From contig JADZCR010000003.1 in the NCBI GenBank assembly GCA_020851465.1, positions 186,001 to 250,000 of the forward strand: a stretch of DNA of 64,000 bases, given 5' to 3'. The DNA comes from Phycisphaeraceae bacterium (GTDB taxonomy: Bacteria > Planctomycetota > Phycisphaerae > Phycisphaerales > Phycisphaeraceae). The notes below the pieces were generated by a model. The model did no database searches. It saw nothing but the letters and a program-made list of their open reading frames with translations, and was not told where the DNA came from. Positions 1-8,150 of the stretch are shown here, piece by piece. A program made the translations under genes and the position numbers. How positions within the stretch are numbered: the first letter of the stretch is position 1; every line of letters begins with the position of its first letter.

Positions 1-683
1 CCTTCCGTGCGGTCACGGAAAATGCGATTGCGATTGAGGAGCACCTCGATATCGGCGACGGCGGGCGGTGCCTGCTCACGGATGAACTTCTTGACCATCC
101 GCTTGAAAACTTCGTCATCCGGCAGGTCGCGCATCAAGCCACCGACTCTGGTGTAGTCGGGATGGAACCGCTGACCGGAAATGTATTCGACGATGTCGTA
201 GATGCGTTCGCGTTCGTTAAATCCGTAGAGGAACGCAGTGAACGCGCCCAGATCGAGTGCTGCGGCACCGACGCAGAGCAGGTGGTTCTGAATCCGGCCA
301 AGCTCCGCGAGGATGGTGCGGATCACCTTGCATCGAGGGGTGATATCCACGCCGAAAAGTTTTTCCACTGCGCCGTGCCAGGCGATGTCATTGGCGATCG
401 GCGAGATGTAGTCCATCCGGCTGACGATGGTGACGTATTGGTTGTAGTCGAGATGTTCACCGAGCTTTTCGAAGCCTGAATGCAGATAGCCGATGTGGGG
501 GACAGCCCGGACGATGCGTTCGCCGTCCAGTTCCAAGACGATGCGCAGCGTCGTGTGCGTTGCCGGGTGCTGCGGGCCGAAGTTCAGCGTCCAGCGATCC
601 CCCGCGGCACGGGCGGCGGCGTCGGCGTCGAGATACGGCGTGGTCTCGATGTCCACATCCAGCGGCTTGAGGTCGTAAGGCAT
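1..683 (-). CDS. nuoD: NADH-quinone oxidoreductase subunit D (partial, 3' end missing)
   Basis: This is the 49 kDa-type subunit of respiratory complex I, which forms the quinone-reduction chamber with NuoB on the cytoplasmic side of the membrane. About 227 codons are present and the C-terminal half lies beyond the left edge. Reading the minus strand from ATG at 683 gives the family's N-terminal block (LNFGPQHPATHTTLRIVLEL), then VPHIGYLHSGFEK, a YNQYVTIVSRMDY segment and ELGRIQNHLL, all typical of NuoD. The gene points away from nuoC, which lies about 1.5 kb to the right on the other strand, although the two are usually adjacent or fused. Upstream there is a TACAAT -10-like hexamer (728-733) and a short GC hairpin (GGGGC/GCCCC) in the leader, with a weak GGGA Shine-Dalgarno. 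Identification is secure; whether other nuo genes follow to the left cannot be seen. Confidence 0.95.
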   Translation of the reverse strand, partial: MPYDLKPLDVDIETTPYLDADAAARAAGDRWTLNFGPQHPATHTTLRIVLELDGERIVRAVPHIGYLHSGFEKLGEHLDYNQYVTIVSRMDYISPIANDIAWHGAVEKLFGVDITPRCKVIRTILAELGRIQNHLLCVGAAALDLGAFTAFLYGFNERERIYDIVEYISGQRFHPDYTRVGGLMRDLPDDEVFKRMVKKFIREQAPPAVADIEVLLNRNRIFRDRTE

Positions 684-847
684 GAGCAGATCCCGCGCGG
701 GGCATCGCCCCCTGAGGTAAGCGCGGCATTGTAATGAAGCCTATGCGACGGTGCCAACGCATCACCATCGAAATTTCCATCGCAAACATTTTCCAACCGT
801 TTCACCGCCCTATTCCTCTCGCAAATCACGACTACAAACACAACAGC

Positions 848-853
848 TAAACT
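848..853 (+). promoter_or_regulatory. Putative -10 element giving a leaderless queG mRNA
   Basis: TAAACT matches the sigma-70 -10 consensus at four of six positions and ends exactly 6 nt before the queG ATG. No Shine-Dalgarno is visible. The same 6-nt spacing is seen at tolC, aroA and proA. No convincing -35 box is visible. Confidence 0.35.
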
Positions 854-859
854 TTCCGC

Positions 860-2035
860 ATGTCTGCTGCGTTCACTGATGATCTCGCGCCGCGTGCTCA
901 GGCGATCCACCGTCTCGGAGCATCGCTGGGTTTTGCGATGATCGGCATCGCACCGGCCCGGAGCAGCCCCCATCAGGAATATCTGCGTCAATGGCTTGCG
1001 GAAGGTAAGCACGGCGAAATGAGCTACCTCGCTGCGGATGTCGAGAAGCGCGTCGATCCCGCAGTGCTGGTCCCCGGCGCAAAGTCGATCATCTGCGTCG
1101 CAGATCTTTACTCACCAACCGATGCGGGACGCGGTTCAGGGGACCAGACGACGCATAGTTCCCGCCATGAAAGCGATCCGGTGATGGCACCCCTTGGCCG
1201 CATCGCCCGTTATGCGCATGGCGATGATTACCACCGGGTAATGAAAAAACGCCTGCACGAACTGGCGGACGCACTGCGAGCACGCTGGCCGGATCATACG
1301 TTTCGAACCGCCGTGGATACCGCGCCGACGCTGGATCGTGAGCACGCCCACCGCGCGGGACTTGGCTGGATCGGCAAACACACGCTGCTCATCCACCCAC
1401 GGCTCGGCTCGTTTTTTTTTCTCGGCGAGATCATCACGACGCTGCCGCTCCAGCCGTCTGATGCGCCGCCGAAAATCGTGGCGGATCACTGCGGCACCTG
1501 CACGCGCTGCATCGACGCCTGCCCGACCGGATGCATCACACCGTATAGCGTGGACGGCTCGCGCTGCGTGAGCTACCTGACTCTCGAACACCGTGGAATG
1601 ATCGCGGCTGACCTGCAAGCAGCAATGGGTGACTGGATCGCAGGATGCGACATTTGCCAGGAAGTGTGTCCGTTCAATCAAGCGGAAACGAACACTGCAC
1701 ACGACCGTACTTCGGGGATGAATGCCCAGATTGATCCTCTCGCGCAGCAGGCCCCTCATCCTGCGTACAAACCTCGTCGAGTTTCGCTGCCGCTCCTGGA
1801 TGTGTTGAACTGGTCAAGTGAGGATCGACAGCGGGCGTTTGAGCGGTCCGCACTCAAGCGGCTGAAACTCGCCCAGCTCAAACGCAATGCCTTAATCGCA
1901 GCAGGGAATCATCTCCTGAAGGGGGATGATGCTCTCTTACGGTCAAAAATCACAGCTATCGCCAATGATGAGAGCGAGTCAGACCTGCTGCGCCGCACCG
2001 CGACCCAAACGCTGGAGCGCATTCCGCGATATTAG
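860..2035 (+). CDS. queG: Epoxyqueuosine reductase QueG
   Basis: Cobalamin- and [4Fe-4S]-dependent enzyme that reduces epoxyqueuosine to queuosine in the wobble position of GUN-anticodon tRNAs; cytoplasmic. The 391-residue product is close to the usual 350-380. It shows the N-terminal substrate/cobalamin domain (KSIICVADLYSP) and the DTAPTLDREHAHRAGLGWIG block. The bacterial ferredoxin-like cluster region CGTCTRCIDACPTGCI is followed by SYLTLEHRG and the second cysteine set CDICQEVCPFN. A roughly 24-residue insertion before GRIARYAHGDDYH is longer than usual. The C-terminal part contains a HEAT-like helical region. There is no Shine-Dalgarno before the ATG. The gene stands between divergent nuoD and nuoC with no functional link to either. 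Confidence 0.95.
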   Translation: MSAAFTDDLAPRAQAIHRLGASLGFAMIGIAPARSSPHQEYLRQWLAEGKHGEMSYLAADVEKRVDPAVLVPGAKSIICVADLYSPTDAGRGSGDQTTHSSRHESDPVMAPLGRIARYAHGDDYHRVMKKRLHELADALRARWPDHTFRTAVDTAPTLDREHAHRAGLGWIGKHTLLIHPRLGSFFFLGEIITTLPLQPSDAPPKIVADHCGTCTRCIDACPTGCITPYSVDGSRCVSYLTLEHRGMIAADLQAAMGDWIAGCDICQEVCPFNQAETNTAHDRTSGMNAQIDPLAQQAPHPAYKPRRVSLPLLDVLNWSSEDRQRAFERSALKRLKLAQLKRNALIAAGNHLLKGDDALLRSKITAIANDESESDLLRRTATQTLERIPRY

Positions 2036-2142
2036 CGCTGCTGTACCGTCTCGATTTTGATGCGGCTGGGAGCGACTGGCACTATCATGCCGACCACGCG
2101 CACCGTAAATCCGTTAGAATCCCGGCTTCATTGAGGATGCCT

Positions 2143-2658
2143 ATGACTCCAGCCCAGATCATCGACAAGCTCACCGCTTCGCTCGGTTCAGCCATCACCA
2201 AATCCTTCCCGGAGGATAAGCACCCGCGCGTGCATGTGAACGCCGATGCGTGGCGACAGCTCGCCGAGCTGCTCAAACGCGACCCTGAGCTGAGCTTTGA
2301 CTTTCTCGCGTGCATTTCAGCGGTGGACTACGTGGCGGACAACCAGTTTTGCTGCGTGTACGACCTCTACTCCATGACGCACAAGCACTGGTTCGCGGTG
2401 AAGGTGTACGTGGATCGCAATGTCGCGGTGATTCCGTCGGTGATGGACCTCTGGCCTGCCGCGGATTGGCATGAGCGCGAAGCCTACGACATGATGGGCA
2501 TCACCTTCCCCGGCCACACCGATCTGCGTCGCATTCTCCTGCCTGAGGACTGGGAGGGGTATCCGCTCCGCAAGGACTACGTTTTCCCACGCGAGTACCA
2601 CGGCATCCCGGGCACTTATGAGCTCGACTGGCAGCAGCAGCCGGACTACCCGGTGTAA
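2143..2658 (+). CDS. nuoC: NADH-quinone oxidoreductase subunit C (30 kDa subunit)
   Basis: Peripheral-arm subunit of complex I that packs against NuoD. The product is 171 residues from ATG 2143, which has GAGG 6 nt upstream; TTG 2131 and ATG 2137 are in-frame alternatives. The diagnostic 30 kDa signature is complete: EREAYDMMGITFPGHTDLRR followed by ILLPEDWEGYPLRKDY. The N-terminal LSFDFLACISAVDY segment also fits the family. A TAGAAT hexamer at 2115-2120 is a plausible -10. The gene is not linked to nuoA/B and is divergent from nuoD, with queG between them, so complex I genes in this genome are dispersed. It is followed after 147 bp by the fumarase gene in the same direction. Confidence 0.95.
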   Translation: MTPAQIIDKLTASLGSAITKSFPEDKHPRVHVNADAWRQLAELLKRDPELSFDFLACISAVDYVADNQFCCVYDLYSMTHKHWFAVKVYVDRNVAVIPSVMDLWPAADWHEREAYDMMGITFPGHTDLRRILLPEDWEGYPLRKDYVFPREYHGIPGTYELDWQQQPDYPV

Positions 2659-2805
2659 CACGCAGCGCTTGCCCGCCTGCTCGACGACCGCACGGCCAGC
2701 GACGCATCACCAGACAACCATCGCTGTTGATGATGCAACGCCTTCAAGGCGAGGTTATTCTCTGGGATTCGATTTACTCCTCTGCAAACTACATTGAGGA
2801 CAGCG

Positions 2806-4422
2806 ATGCCTTTTACCTACGAACCGACATTCCAGCTCGTACACGACGACACGCCTTACCGCCGGCTCAGCGGCGAAGGCGTCGCGGAAATCAACGTCAA
2901 CGGCAAAAAGTTGCTGCAAGTTGCGCCTGAAGCGTTGCGCGTGCTGGCAAAGCAGGCGTTCATCGACATGGCTTTCTTTTTCCGTCCGGGACATCTCCAG
3001 CAGTTGCATGACGAACTGGCTGATCCAGAGGCTTCGGACAATGATCGCTTCGTCATCTACACGCAGATCCAGAACGCGATCATTTCCGCCGCCGGTCAAC
3101 TGCCTTCGTGTCAGGACACGGGTACCGCGATCATCATGGGTAAAAAAGGCCGGGCGGTGCTGACTGATTTCGATGACGCCAATGCTTTGTCGGAAGGCGT
3201 CTATGACACCTACCAGCAAAAATATCTGCGCTATTCACAGCTTGCGCCGCTGGAGATGTTCAAGGAAAAAAACACCGCGACCAATCTTCCCGCGCAGATC
3301 GACATACTTGCCGACACCTCCGAAGACCACGCTGACGAATATCACTTCCTGTTCATGGCCAAGGGCGGCGGCTCAGCCAACAAGAGCTATCTCTATCAAC
3401 AGACCCCGGCGGTACTCAACGAAGCTGATCTGACCGCGTTCCTCAAGACCAAGCTCAAAGATCTCGGCACGGCTGCGTGTCCGCCCTATCACCTGGCACT
3501 GGTCATCGGCGGAACCAGTGCCGAAACCAATCTCAAAACGGTGAAGCTCGCTTCCGCGCGATACCTCGACACGTTGCCCACGTCCGGTTCGGCCGGCGGA
3601 CGGGCATTCCGCGATCGTGAGTGGGAAGAACGACTGCTCAAAATCGCACAGGAATCGCGCATCGGCGCACAATTCGGCGGAAAGTATTTCGCCCACGATG
3701 CACGAGTCATCCGCCTGCCCCGACATGCGGCGAGTTGTCCCATCGGCCTGGGGGTCTCATGCTCGGCTGACCGTCAGATCAAAGGCAAGATCACCCGCGA
3801 CGGTGTGTTCATCGAACAGCTTGAGGTCAACCCGGCCAAATATCTTCCCGCTCATGCCCCGGAAGCTGCGCCGCCCGTGAAGATCGACCTGAATATCGGC
3901 ATGGACAAGGTTCGGAAGATTCTCAGTCAGTTCCCCATCAAGACGCGCCTGAGCCTGACGGGGACAATGATCGTCGCCCGCGATGCAGCACACGCGAGAG
4001 TGAAGCAGATGCTCGACGCCGGCCAGCCAATGCCGTCGTATTTCAAGGATCATCCCGTCTATTACGCCGGTCCCGCCAAGACACCGGAAGGCATGCCGAC
4101 CGGATCATTCGGGCCGACCACCGCGGGGCGCATGGACAGCTTTGTTGATCTGTTCCAGAGCCACGGCGGCAGTATGGTCATGCTCGCCAAAGGCAATCGC
4201 TCCAAGGCGGTCACCCAAGCGTGCAAAAAACATGGAGGGTTTTACCTCGGCTCGATCGGCGGGCCGGCTGCGATCCTCGCGCAGACAAACATCAAAAAGG
4301 TCGAACTGATCGACTTTGAAGAGCTGGGCATGGAAGCAATCCGAAAAATTGAAGTCGTGGACTTCCCCGCGTTCATCATCGTGGACGACAAGGGCAACGA
4401 CTTCTTTGCGGAACTGATGTGA
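2806..4422 (+). CDS. fumA: Class I fumarate hydratase (iron-sulfur, FumA type)
   Basis: Reversible hydration of fumarate to L-malate in the TCA cycle, using an oxygen-labile [4Fe-4S] cluster. The 538-residue single chain contains both the alpha and beta domains and matches E. coli FumA/FumB in length (about 548). Candidate cluster cysteines are in [30 protein letters not shown] and [10 protein letters not shown]. The beta domain contains [20 protein letters not shown] and [11 protein letters not shown]. Start ATG 2806 is preceded by GAGGA at 5 nt; an in-frame TTG lies 12 nt earlier. The gene is convergent with the efflux adaptor gene to the right. Linkage to nuoC suggests nothing beyond general respiratory metabolism. 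Confidence 0.93.
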   Translation: MPFTYEPTFQLVHDDTPYRRLSGEGVAEINVNGKKLLQVAPEALRVLAKQAFIDMAFFFRPGHLQQLHDELADPEASDNDRFVIYTQIQNAIISAAGQLPSCQDTGTAIIMGKKGRAVLTDFDDANALSEGVYDTYQQKYLRYSQLAPLEMFKEKNTATNLPAQIDILADTSEDHADEYHFLFMAKGGGSANKSYLYQQTPAVLNEADLTAFLKTKLKDLGTAACPPYHLALVIGGTSAETNLKTVKLASARYLDTLPTSGSAGGRAFRDREWEERLLKIAQESRIGAQFGGKYFAHDARVIRLPRHAASCPIGLGVSCSADRQIKGKITRDGVFIEQLEVNPAKYLPAHAPEAAPPVKIDLNIGMDKVRKILSQFPIKTRLSLTGTMIVARDAAHARVKQMLDAGQPMPSYFKDHPVYYAGPAKTPEGMPTGSFGPTTAGRMDSFVDLFQSHGGSMVMLAKGNRSKAVTQACKKHGGFYLGSIGGPAAILAQTNIKKVELIDFEELGMEAIRKIEVVDFPAFIIVDDKGNDFFAELM

Positions 4423-4457
4423 CGGGCGATGCAGGATTCGGTTCAGAATTGCAGAAT

Positions 4458-4482
4458 GATGCTGCGGCCGATCTGCGGCATC
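4458..4482. terminator. Weak hairpin between convergent fumA and efflux adaptor
   Basis: GATGC-t-GC pairs with GC-g-GCATC across a short loop, with a CCGTTCTTT sequence following on the plus strand. It sits in the 67-bp convergent gap and could serve both genes. The internal mismatch and short T stretch make it tentative. Confidence 0.3.
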
Positions 4483-4489
4483 CCGTTCT

Positions 4490-6010
4490 TTACAGTTTCC
4501 TGATTTCACCTGCACCGGGTTTGCGCAGCAGTACGCGGTCGCCCTCGTTCAATCCGTTCGTCACTTCCGCGAAAACCTCGCTCGCCCGGCCGACCTTGAC
4601 CGGCTGCTTCCGCACGCCGAGGCCGTCGGGGAGATAGCAGAACCGCTCCGATCCTTCGGAGAAAATCGCCTGCACCGGCACCGTGATGGCGTTTTCGACT
4701 TTACCAAGTTTTATCTGCCCTGAAGCACGCATCGCAGGCTTGAGTGTTTCGATGTTCGGCGGCAAATCCACACGCACCACGTATTCACGCAGGTCGGGGT
4801 TCATAAATCCGCCATCGTCCGCCGTCACGTTGATCTGGCTTACTACGCCGTTGAGCGGCTTGGGGCCCAGAGCGTCGATGGTCACGCTGACGGGTTGATC
4901 GAGTTTTACTTTACCGATGAGGGCTTCATTGACTTTGAGCGCAGCGACCATCTGTCGCGTATCGGGAAGAATCAGGATCGCCTCGCCTGTACGAACCTGC
5001 CGCCCCTGCGACATCGGCGACTGACGACGCCAAGCCGGCCCGATCGAGGTCGTATAAACCACCAGGCCGTCTTCGGGAGCCTTGATGACCGTTTTGGTGA
5101 GTTGGTCACGCCATTTCGCAAGGCGATCCTCGCGAATCTTGTAACTGCGGCTCTTGCTCTGTAAATCGGCGCGCAGCCGTTCCAAATCGCTGTCAGCTTT
5201 TCGCTTGGTTCGCTCCAACTCCGCGCGGGCCTGCTCCACATCAGAGGTGAACTGCTTTTCCTCTTTCGGACGGGTAAAGGAATCATAAACCTGTACGTTT
5301 AATTCCGCAGTGGCCAGATCGCTTTCTGCTTCGAGCAGCTTGGTGCGGTCATCGTCGCGCTCGTTTTTGCTGATGAAGTTTTCCGTGAACAACTGTTCTG
5401 ACAGTGCCAGGTCATCTTTGGCGCGGTCGAGCGCGCGTTTGGCTTTTTCCAGGGCCAGCGTCAGATCGCGCTGCTGCTGCGGGTCGCTGCCCTTCTGCCA
5501 TTTGGCGAAATCCAGCTCCGCCAGTGTCAACTTCAACTGTGCCGCTTTGATGTCACTGGCTGATTCATTTTCCTGGATCGCCAGTGCCTGCTCCGCGGCG
5601 ACATTTTCCGCGGACGCCTTTTCCACACTCAGGAGTTCTTCCTCGATTTTCGTCTTGATCTCATCATCCGCGAACTTCACAAGCGTATCACCCGCTTTGA
5701 CGCGCGTGCCTTCAGGGATGATGTCTTCGATGGTGGCCGTGCCGTCGATCTCGGATTTAACATCCACCTTCTTTTTGGCTTCGAGTTCACCGGCGGCGAT
5801 CACGGTCAAATCAAAACTACGACGGGTCACTTCAAACCACGTCGGGCTGCCGCTTAGTAGAGGTGTCGCATTCGGAGCATCGGCGGATCGGGTAATTCCC
5901 ATCACCAACGCCAGACCGATTACCAAGGCACCGGCTGCGAGGGCAACCCACAGCAGACGGGGTTTTCGGCGGGTAGAAACATCCATCGAGTTACGATCAA
6001 TCGCAGTCAT
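4490..6010 (-). CDS. HlyD/MacA-type efflux periplasmic adaptor protein
   Basis: Predicted membrane-fusion protein that links an inner-membrane pump to a TolC channel. The product has 506 residues. A short cytoplasmic N-terminus (about 1-16) is followed by a single membrane anchor (about 17-39, LLWVALAAGALVIGLALVMG). Next come the first half of a barrel-sandwich/lipoyl domain (KVDVKSEIDGTATIEDIIPEGT) and a long, charged heptad-rich coiled-coil hairpin (about 120-300). The returning lipoyl half (IKAPEDGLVVYTT), a beta-barrel (DQPVSVTIDALGPKPLNGVV) and a membrane-proximal domain follow. It lies 178 bp downstream of the TolC-like gene on the same strand and probably works with it. No MacB or RND pump is adjacent, so substrate and energy source are unknown. 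Confidence 0.85.
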   Translation of the reverse strand: MTAIDRNSMDVSTRRKPRLLWVALAAGALVIGLALVMGITRSADAPNATPLLSGSPTWFEVTRRSFDLTVIAAGELEAKKKVDVKSEIDGTATIEDIIPEGTRVKAGDTLVKFADDEIKTKIEEELLSVEKASAENVAAEQALAIQENESASDIKAAQLKLTLAELDFAKWQKGSDPQQQRDLTLALEKAKRALDRAKDDLALSEQLFTENFISKNERDDDRTKLLEAESDLATAELNVQVYDSFTRPKEEKQFTSDVEQARAELERTKRKADSDLERLRADLQSKSRSYKIREDRLAKWRDQLTKTVIKAPEDGLVVYTTSIGPAWRRQSPMSQGRQVRTGEAILILPDTRQMVAALKVNEALIGKVKLDQPVSVTIDALGPKPLNGVVSQINVTADDGGFMNPDLREYVVRVDLPPNIETLKPAMRASGQIKLGKVENAITVPVQAIFSEGSERFCYLPDGLGVRKQPVKVGRASEVFAEVTNGLNEGDRVLLRKPGAGEIRKL

Positions 6011-6146
6011 GACAAACCAAATCTTTCTATTTTCATTTTAGTCGGCACAACGACTCAATCGGGCGGATATTACGCAAACGCTTTACTTCTCTCATAGCGG
6101 CTGGACGGCCGCATTCGTAGGCAAAAACCGAATTATTTGAGCGATA

Positions 6147-6172
6147 AACGGATCAACCTCACCCGATCCGCT
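6147..6172 (-). terminator. Hairpin in the tolC-hlyD intergenic region
   Basis: On the minus strand CGGATC (6170-6165) pairs with GATCCG (6154-6149), extended by one wobble and one A-T pair, about 17 nt after the TolC-like stop codon. It is followed by TTTATC rather than a full U tract. It may attenuate transcription between outer-membrane channel and adaptor genes. Confidence 0.35.
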
Positions 6173-6188
6173 GGATGGCATCCCCTTT

Positions 6189-7964
6189 TCAAGGATCGAT
6201 CTGTGGCACACCCGGATCAATCGCCTGTGGGTTGTCTGATTGTTGTTCCTGCACCGCAGTGGCTGTCACCACCAGTTTGCCCGGCGGCTGCCAATGTCCA
6301 TCCGAGGTGATGCGCATCTGCCCGGTATCGAGCAGGTAATTGAGGATGCTCACACGCAAATCACGCAATGCCTGGTCGCGTCGATTACGCGCCTGAAGCA
6401 GGCGATCCTGGGCTTCGATGAAGTCACGCGGCCCCAGTGTCGCCAGCCGCAGCAGCACACCGCGCAATCGTCGGTCGGCCACCTCGATGTTCCGGCTCTG
6501 AAGCTCCAGCGACAGTCGCGCCTGTTCGATGGCACGAATACTCTGCCGCACATCGAGCACTACACGGTTGCTCTCAAGTGTGAAGGTCCGTGCAGCACGT
6601 TCATAATCCACCGTCGCCTGACGAACCTGGAGTTCTTCGATCCGTCGGTCCAGCGGCAGGCCGACTTCCACCCCTGCCGCGTAGGTGCTCGCGCCCGCGT
6701 CGATTTTCAGATTGGGACGACGCTTGAGCGGATCGGTGTTGCCCCGGAGATCGGCAAAAAGGTTGACATCAGGCAGCACCGTGTTTTTCGCCACATCGAT
6801 GCGCCGCCGTGCGTCGTCCACACGATCGCTGAGCGTTTGCAGATCAAGCCGGTACTTGGTCGCGGATGCCACCGCCTCCTCCGGATCAATCGCCGGCTCC
6901 GGCAGCACAACTTCGGAAGGCTCAATGATCAGCGGTTGATCGGTGGGGATTCCCAGCAGGAGTTTGAAGGCATCGACCTGGGATGTGTACTGGTCGCGGA
7001 CGATGATGAGATTGTTGCGGGCAAAGAGCGATTCCTGTTCGGCTCGCTGGACCTCAAAAACGGCAATCCGTCCGGCGCGGGCGAATGCCGCGGTGCGCCG
7101 CTCCAGCCAGTCAAAGTTTTCGAGCTGGCGGCGGACGTTCTGAATCTCGCTCTGCTTGCGGAGCAGATCGTAATACCGAGTCGAAATATCAACAAGGAAC
7201 TCCCTGCGGAAATTCTCGAAGGCGCGACCGGCGTAAACGAGATTGCGCTCCGCCTGGATCAGGTCTTCCCGTGCCGCCTGACCTGCGCCGCGCAACAGCG
7301 GCAGATTCCCGGTCAGAAAAAGCTGCGCGGTCTGCGTGTCGTTGTTACTCGCCAGCCGTAACTGCTCGGTGAATGTCACGAGTGCACCGGCGGACACCGA
7401 TCCGCCGTAAGGCAGTCGCTGCGTGACGCCGAAAGAGTTGATCAGATCCACTGCCTGTTCGTGGTCACCGCTCTCAGGCGTGCCGCGGGCCTGTGCAGTA
7501 ATGGTGTCGAAAAAGCGCGGACCCCAGAGATGTCTTTCGATGAGAAGGTTGAGCGATGCGAGAAACAGCTCCTCCTTGCGATTGCGGTACTCCGGCGCGT
7601 TGGCGATGGCGTAAGACAGCGCACGCTCAAGATTGAGCGACATCGCATCCGCCGGCGCTTCGGTCGATGGCTGGGTTGCCGGCCGGGTGGACGGCCTGGT
7701 GGTGGCAGGTCTGGCGGGTAGGTCAGCGGCCAACGGATTGCGCGATTTGAGCTTTGTCCGGTATTGATCGTTGCCTCCCCGATCATCCACCACGCGATCC
7801 GGAATAGGTCGGCGGTCGTATGGTTGATCGGGACCGAGTGAGTATTCCCTCTCCTGACTCAGGAGTCGCTCGACCTCGCGGTCGATCGCGGTCTGCCGCG
7901 CGTTTTCACAGCTCGGAAGAATCAGGATGGCCGATGCAAGGAGCACAAATACGAAACGTCGCAT
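6189..7964 (-). CDS. TolC-family outer-membrane efflux lipoprotein
   Basis: Predicted outer-membrane channel component of a tripartite exporter. The 591-residue product begins with a lipoprotein signal (MRRFVFVLLASAILILPSC) whose lipobox cysteine is about residue 19. A low-complexity Thr/Pro/Arg linker rich in TRPSTRPATQPS-like units (about 85-107) precedes the OEP domain. Two repeated OEP halves with long heptad-bearing helices follow (for example NLVYAGRAFENFRREFLVDI and the ARLSLELQSRNIEVADRR region). The family length is normally 430-500; the excess is the linker and the C-terminal tail. The start codon is preceded by TAGAAT exactly 6 nt upstream and no Shine-Dalgarno is seen. It is the first gene of a two-gene unit with the HlyD-type adaptor. 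Confidence 0.85.
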   Translation of the reverse strand: MRRFVFVLLASAILILPSCENARQTAIDREVERLLSQEREYSLGPDQPYDRRPIPDRVVDDRGGNDQYRTKLKSRNPLAADLPARPATTRPSTRPATQPSTEAPADAMSLNLERALSYAIANAPEYRNRKEELFLASLNLLIERHLWGPRFFDTITAQARGTPESGDHEQAVDLINSFGVTQRLPYGGSVSAGALVTFTEQLRLASNNDTQTAQLFLTGNLPLLRGAGQAAREDLIQAERNLVYAGRAFENFRREFLVDISTRYYDLLRKQSEIQNVRRQLENFDWLERRTAAFARAGRIAVFEVQRAEQESLFARNNLIIVRDQYTSQVDAFKLLLGIPTDQPLIIEPSEVVLPEPAIDPEEAVASATKYRLDLQTLSDRVDDARRRIDVAKNTVLPDVNLFADLRGNTDPLKRRPNLKIDAGASTYAAGVEVGLPLDRRIEELQVRQATVDYERAARTFTLESNRVVLDVRQSIRAIEQARLSLELQSRNIEVADRRLRGVLLRLATLGPRDFIEAQDRLLQARNRRDQALRDLRVSILNYLLDTGQMRITSDGHWQPPGKLVVTATAVQEQQSDNPQAIDPGVPQIDP

Positions 7965-7970
7965 TGAGTC

Positions 7971-7976
7971 ATTCTA
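7971..7976 (-). promoter_or_regulatory. Putative -10 element giving a leaderless tolC-like mRNA
   Basis: TAGAAT on the minus strand (five of six to TATAAT) ends 6 nt before the ATG at 7964, so transcription would start at or next to the start codon. No Shine-Dalgarno is present. Confidence 0.45.
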
Positions 7977-8150
7977 ACGACGATCACAACAGGCGTTGAA
8001 CTACCCGGCCCGGAGTGTGGAAATGGCAGATGCCCGCATCTCTCCGGCTCTGCACAGGCCTGCTCCCTTTTTGCGAAGCCCGCGTGGACATCCTATTTTC
8101 ATGACCAAGAATCGTAAGACAACCCGGATTTTCTTTTCAATGGAGTACCC

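Noticed and set aside
5310..6041. Serine-rich 243-codon frame opposite the efflux adaptor
   Set aside because: The serine/alanine bias mirrors the antisense of a charged coiled coil; no independent support.
6240..7361. 373-codon open frame on the plus strand opposite the TolC-like gene
   Set aside because: It is antisense to a well-supported gene and has no recognisable domain; its length follows from GC-rich codon structure.
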